DNA from: Phoronis australis
Taxonomy: Eukaryota; Phoronida; Phoronidae
Reading direction: 5' to 3'
DNA: 64,000 bases
NCBI GenBank assembly: GCA_002633005.1
Contig: NMRA01000509.1
Location: forward strand, 206,814 to 270,813
Shown: one piece after another, positions 62,996 through 64,000 of the stretch
Layout of the letters: each line of letters opens with the position of its first letter
Numbering within the stretch: position 1 is the stretch's first letter
The notes under the pieces: model-generated
Database searches by the model: none
The model's input: the letters and a program-made list of their open reading frames with translations, nothing else
What the model was told of the DNA's origin: nothing
Position numbers and translations under genes: made by a program

Positions 62996-64000
62996 CGGGC
63001 GTAAATACGCGAATTACTGTATGACACGTTTTCTAATTCAGCTTACAAATGCTGCTTCGTGAACATTGTCCTGCGGTTGTGAAATGAACTAATTTCTTAG
63101 TGAACAGTGGATTAAGTAATCCTTGATGTTTTTCTCTTTCTGTTCTTGTCGCTTAAAAGTTGCTGAACCCAAGTTTTGCAAATGATACTGCTATACATTA
63201 AGGGAAATCACCATCTTTGTCCAGGTATCAAGTGGCCGGTTGTATGAAACAATCCCAAATACAGACTCAACTAAGGTCCTTAAGTCTTTTTGCATAATTG
63301 TGTCTTTATGGACTCACAGATGCAATATCTTTCTATTATTTCATCTTTATTATGAGCTCTTCTTTGATTTAATGACATTTTCTAATAATATATCTAAAAA
63401 CTGAGCCCAGAGTTTATTGAAAATAAATAGGGACTCAGTCCTTAAATTGGTTTGGTGCATGAAAAGATCCCTACTTATTTTCGATAATATTGATTGTTCA
63501 GCGTAGAGTTCACTCTCAATTTGTATCAAAGTCAAAAGTTGACTTAGTAAAGAAACTAAAACAATACAAGAAAGGGCAATCGATGTTTTCACAAGTCCCA
63601 AAATACGCAGTAGATTTAGGGAACTTAGTTGAGTACCTACACTGTATTTGAGACTGTTTCATGCAACCGGGCACATTAATCCCCAAATGTTGCTCGTCTT
63701 TGCTTTCTCTAACAATAATTGCTCTGAGGAGCGACGCTTGGGAAATCAATGAAAATTTAAGGGTAAGGTCTACCGCGTAACCAAGACCGTCATCACGACC
63801 ACGACGCCTATTACACCAACGTACAGTAAAAGATAAATAATTAAAAGTCAATAAAAGAGTAGTCATCAATTCTGAACATCTCGAATAACTCGAGAACGGC
63901 AAGTCGTAGCTGAAAAACACGCCTTCCAGATTACCCTATTTATCCCATACGCATTGAATCAGTCGAGTGCAATACGGCCATGTGATATTGTTTTCCGTAT
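62996..64000. other. No gene recognised
   Basis: Open frames at 63350-63601 and 63516-63920 on minus show no recognisable domain or splice context. Confidence 0.35.

Noticed and set aside
63350-63920. Minus-strand frames of 83 and 134 codons
   Set aside because: Overlapping frames with no recognisable domain, no promoter or splice evidence.

Overview
The window is animal (metazoan) nuclear DNA. It has genes split by GT-AG introns, an axonemal dynein gene, very long repeat-rich introns and many decayed transposons. It is AT-rich, carries two N gaps (17750-18737 and 38888-39162) and five single Ns, and shows near-duplicate blocks beside the gaps, as in draft assemblies of highly heterozygous marine invertebrates. 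I cannot assign a phylum. Coverage by recognisable genes is low; most of the window is intron, intergenic DNA and repeats.

Host genes from left to right. (1) On the minus strand, the last two coding exons (8752-8638 and 8169-8041) of a Cu/Zn superoxide dismutase; I found no 5' exons. (2) On the plus strand, a TATA-driven three-exon gene for a MADF (Myb/SANT-like) protein at 10520-11680, inside a CGTACG/CACGTG-rich block that resembles a PIF/Harbinger transposon remnant. (3) On the plus strand, the last eight exons (12693-31658) of an ABCC/MRP-type ABC transporter, covering most of transmembrane domain 2 and a complete NBD2; the 5' exons were not found. (4) On the plus strand, an intact intronless 598-codon gene for axonemal dynein intermediate chain 2 (DNAI2) at 35140-36936, probably an old retrocopy. 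(5) A possible first coding exon with a signal peptide at 61624-61717.

Mobile DNA. Three TTAA-flanked elements are visible: a 0.9 kb fold-back (13073-13982) and two 1.7 kb copies of one family (27586-29281, 41922-43604). THAP-like coding traces lie in these and in a fourth element with TIR CATAGACCCTATTCACGC (15359-16928). TTAA targets plus THAP suggest the Kolobok superfamily for the first three. Region 37.2-49.7 kb is a patchwork of duplicated and inverted composite repeats, tRNA-like heads, MITEs and two tail-to-tail non-LTR retrotransposon relics.

The most interesting structure is 49751-58821: about 9.07 kb bounded by a perfect 16-bp terminal inverted repeat with similarity extending roughly 150 bp inward. 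It holds two decayed, convergent, related genes. Both match a protein family that is multi-copy in many invertebrate genomes and is annotated only as uncharacterised, with a PIN/XPG-like segment and a C-terminal tesmin/TSO1-type CXC cysteine cluster. The layout suggests these orphan proteins are cargo, or possibly the machinery, of a large DNA transposon.
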